Shown: positions 34,555-36,452 of the stretch, in pieces
How positions within the stretch are numbered: the first letter of the stretch is position 1
Layout: every line of letters begins with the position of its first letter
From: Tepidimonas sp. UBA997
GTDB lineage: Bacteria > Pseudomonadota > Gammaproteobacteria > Burkholderiales > Burkholderiaceae_C
Assembly: GCA_002291945.1 (NCBI GenBank)
Contig: DBAZ01000050.1
Location: forward strand, 22,558 to 59,009
Direction of reading: 5' to 3'
Length of the DNA: 36,452 nt
Notes under the pieces: model-generated
Seen by the model: the letters and a program-made list of their open reading frames with translations, nothing else
Told to the model about the DNA's origin: nothing
Database searches by the model: none
Position numbers and translations under genes: made by a program

Positions 34555-35947
34555 ATTGTTCTCTGTACCGGCGCACGATCACCAGCGCAATGACGTTCAG
34601 CACCAAGGTCATGACAAAGAGCGTCAGCCCCAAGGCAAAACCGGCGAGCGACTGAGCGCTGGAAAAATCCTGATCGCCCGTGAGTTGCTTCACGATCGAG
34701 ACCGTCACCGTCGAGACCGATTCAAACGGGTTGGCGGTCAGCACGGGCGCGTTGCCGGCGGCAAGCACCACGATCATGGTTTCGCCGATGGCGCGACTGA
34801 CCGCAAGCAAGATGGCACCGACCACACCGGGCAGGGCAGCTGGCAACACCACTTTGATGGTGGTTTCTGACTTGGTCGCCCCCAGCGCCAAAGACCCGTC
34901 ACGCATGGCACGCGGCACCTGGGTGATGATGTCGTCAGACAAGGAGGAAATGAACGGGATGATCATGATGCCCATGACCAGACCCGCCGTGAGCGCGGAA
35001 GTGGCCCGAATATCCAGCCCAAAGGAGGCCCCCAGATCGCTCAAGAACGGCCCGACCATGATCAGGGCAAACACGCCATAGACGATGGTCGGAATACCCG
35101 CCAGCACCTCGATGATGGGCTTGGCCCAGGCACGGGTGGCCGGGGAGGCGTATTCCGCCATGTAGATGGCAGACATCAGGCCAATGGGTATGGCCACCAG
35201 CATGGCAATGGTGGCAATCAGAAAGGTGCCCGCCAGCAGGGGCAGGATGCCGAAGCCTTCGGTCGCACCTTGTCCGTACGTGACAAAGCCCGGGTTCCAG
35301 GTGGTGCCAAAGAAGAAGTCTTGGGGGCTGACCAAGCGGAAAAAGTTGAACGACTCACTCAGCATCGACAGCACGATGCCCAGCGTGGTGAAGATGGCAA
35401 TCGCCGAGCAGGCCAGCAAAGCCACCTGAACTGCGGTTTCGACCTGGTTGCGCGCCCGGGTGCGACGGTCGGCGCTGCGCCAAGTCCAGAAAAAACCGAT
35501 GGCTGCCACAAAAGCCATCAGCCCGAAGACGAACAGGTGCGCGAAGGCGGTGAGCTCGCGCATGTAATCGGCGGCGGCTTGCTCGAAGGGCTGGGCTTCG
35601 CCCACGATACCAAAGCCGGTCGAAAGATTGGTGATTTTTTGCAGCAACACCTTTTGCTGCAAGGGATCGGCGGGCAAGTGCTCGGCAGGAATCTGCCCCA
35701 GCACCATGGTGCTTATGACTTGGAAGCCAAAAATGGTCCAGAGGATGAAAATCAGTGCCGCCGGAACGGTGGCTCTTAGAACGGCAAGCCACCCGTGGTA
35801 ACTGGGCCGCGAATGCAAGCGCAGGCTCGAACTGGTGGGCTCGGATGCAGGTACGTCGGCCTCCATCTTTTTGCTGCGTACCAAGGCAAACTGGTAAACC
35901 ACCACCGACAGCGCCAGCAGCCCTGCCGCGACATAAAAACTATTCAT
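34547..35947 (-). CDS. pstC: Phosphate ABC transporter permease PstC, long form
   Basis: A 466-residue permease. It differs from short PstC by an N-terminal region with membrane helices near 3-23 and 53-75, and an extracytoplasmic stretch of about 65 residues (80-140). The permease domain carries the EAA loop RDGSLALGATKSETTIKVVLP and the conserved GIPTIVYGVFAL. PstC and PstA form the membrane channel fed by PstS. The start at 35947 lies 81 bases after pstS, with a strong hairpin in between. Confidence 0.95.
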   Translation of the reverse strand: MNSFYVAAGLLALSVVVYQFALVRSKKMEADVPASEPTSSSLRLHSRPSYHGWLAVLRATVPAALIFILWTIFGFQVISTMVLGQIPAEHLPADPLQQKVLLQKITNLSTGFGIVGEAQPFEQAAADYMRELTAFAHLFVFGLMAFVAAIGFFWTWRSADRRTRARNQVETAVQVALLACSAIAIFTTLGIVLSMLSESFNFFRLVSPQDFFFGTTWNPGFVTYGQGATEGFGILPLLAGTFLIATIAMLVAIPIGLMSAIYMAEYASPATRAWAKPIIEVLAGIPTIVYGVFALIMVGPFLSDLGASFGLDIRATSALTAGLVMGIMIIPFISSLSDDIITQVPRAMRDGSLALGATKSETTIKVVLPAALPGVVGAILLAVSRAIGETMIVVLAAGNAPVLTANPFESVSTVTVSIVKQLTGDQDFSSAQSLAGFALGLTLFVMTLVLNVIALVIVRRYREQYE

Positions 35948-35966
35948 ACAAGCGCTTTACCTAGAC

Positions 35967-36004
35967 AAAAAGAGTGGGTGTCATGTGCAGCCACATGACA
36001 CCCA
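35967..36004 (-). terminator. Hairpin with T-tract between pstS and pstC
   Basis: A perfect 13-base-pair stem (35975-35987 with 35992-36004, loop four bases) starts 24 bases after the pstS stop; on the minus strand CTC and five T follow. It looks like a partial terminator that lets abundant pstS message exceed the transporter genes, or a 3'-end stabiliser. Confidence 0.75.
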
Positions 36005-36028
36005 AGACTCAGTCAGAACACGAACCGA

Positions 36029-36452
36029 TTACATGCCGGTACGGTTTTGCACCCGTGCCACCATTGCATTGCGCTCGGTCGTCGGCAGAGGAATCAGGCC
36101 AGCGCGGTCCAGCGGGCTGTTGGGGCCAGAAATCTGCGGTGTCAGGAAGAAGCGCATGAACTCCTGCAGACCGGGAATCACGCCGATGTGTGCGTCCTTG
36201 ATATAGACGAACAGCGGGCGCGAGATCGGGTATTGACCCGCGAGAATGGTTTCGGTGGACGGCGTGACGCCATTCACGGTGGCCACTTGCAGGCGGTCGC
36301 GGTTGGTTTCGTAGAAGCTCAGGCCGAACACGCCCACGGCATCGCGGTCGGCGTTGAGGCGGGCCAGGGTTTCGGTGTAGTCACCGGCGATCTCGATCAC
36401 GCGGCCATCGGTACGCGAACGCACGCAGGCTTCGCGGCGAGCTGCTGATTCG
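36029..36452 (-). CDS. pstS: Phosphate-binding protein PstS, C-terminal part (cut by the window end)
   Basis: About 140 C-terminal residues of a periplasmic phosphate-binding protein; the frame stays open to the last base, so the N-terminus, signal peptide and operon promoter lie outside. Recognisable segments are RTDGRVIEIAGDY, VGVFGLSFYETNRDRLQ, ILAGQYPISRPLFVYI and FMRFFLTPQISG, typical of the PBP-like PstS proteins that accompany the long PstC/PstA forms. It delivers phosphate to PstCA. It is the first visible gene of the pst-pho operon. Confidence 0.92.
   Translation of the reverse strand, partial: ESAARREACVRSRTDGRVIEIAGDYTETLARLNADRDAVGVFGLSFYETNRDRLQVATVNGVTPSTETILAGQYPISRPLFVYIKDAHIGVIPGLQEFMRFFLTPQISGPNSPLDRAGLIPLPTTERNAMVARVQNRTGM

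Overview
The window is a G+C-rich stretch of a betaproteobacterial chromosome, almost certainly Burkholderiales and most likely Comamonadaceae or a close relative. This rests on gene order (smpB / ratA-rnfH / DUF4124 gene / guaB-guaA; rimP-nusA-infB-rbfA-truB-typA; ffs-trxA-rho-rpmE2; pstS-pstC-pstA-pstB-phoU-phoB-phoR), on the TKxD variant of the G4 motif in IF2, and on a CCCCAAGG-type palindrome read through inside truB. Nearly everything is core housekeeping. The only accessory-looking part is the first kilobase.

Layout. 1-1032: a small toxin-antitoxin islet downstream of guaA, with copies of a hairpin repeat and a near-copy of the guaA 3' end that looks like an integration site. 1033-6134: GMP synthesis (guaB-guaA), a secreted DUF4124 protein, the ratA-rnfH pair, and smpB for trans-translation. 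6158-16519: one long leftward operon rimP-nusA-infB-rbfA-truB-typA, followed by an EamA-type transporter and a 3-hydroxyisobutyryl-CoA hydrolase-like gene joined by ATGA overlaps. 16520-17040: divergent control region, tRNA-Pro(TGG), a terminator and tRNA-Arg(TCT). 17062-20554: map-glnD (N-terminal Met removal; nitrogen sensing by PII uridylylation). 20561-25367: leftward dnaX-ybaB-recR-ligA (replication clamp loader, nucleoid factor, recombination repair, ligase). 25402-27683: rightward ffs (4.5S SRP RNA), trxA, rho and rpmE2 with a clear terminator. 27765-29489: a GT-C-like membrane glycosyltransferase. 29498-36452: the leftward phosphate regulon pstS(partial)-pstC-pstA-pstB-phoU-phoB-phoR, using the long forms of PstC and PstA.

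Tight gene packing is a recurring theme. Stop/start ATGA overlaps join ratA/rnfH, truB/typA, typA/eamA, eamA/hydrolase, phoU/phoB and phoB/phoR. Hairpins sit at several operon junctions (guaB/guaA, recR/ligA, pstS/pstC, rimP leader) and may tune expression of individual genes.

I do not see a multi-gene system of unknown type. The observations most worth checking are: (i) the TA islet bounded by guaA 3'-end repeats, with a palindromic operator inside its promoter and an apparently leaderless toxin start; (ii) a run of nine A in dnaX exactly at the domain III/IV boundary, where slippage in either direction meets a stop within a few codons and would give a gamma-like short product; (iii) a dispersed-type palindrome translated as the N-terminal extension of TruB.
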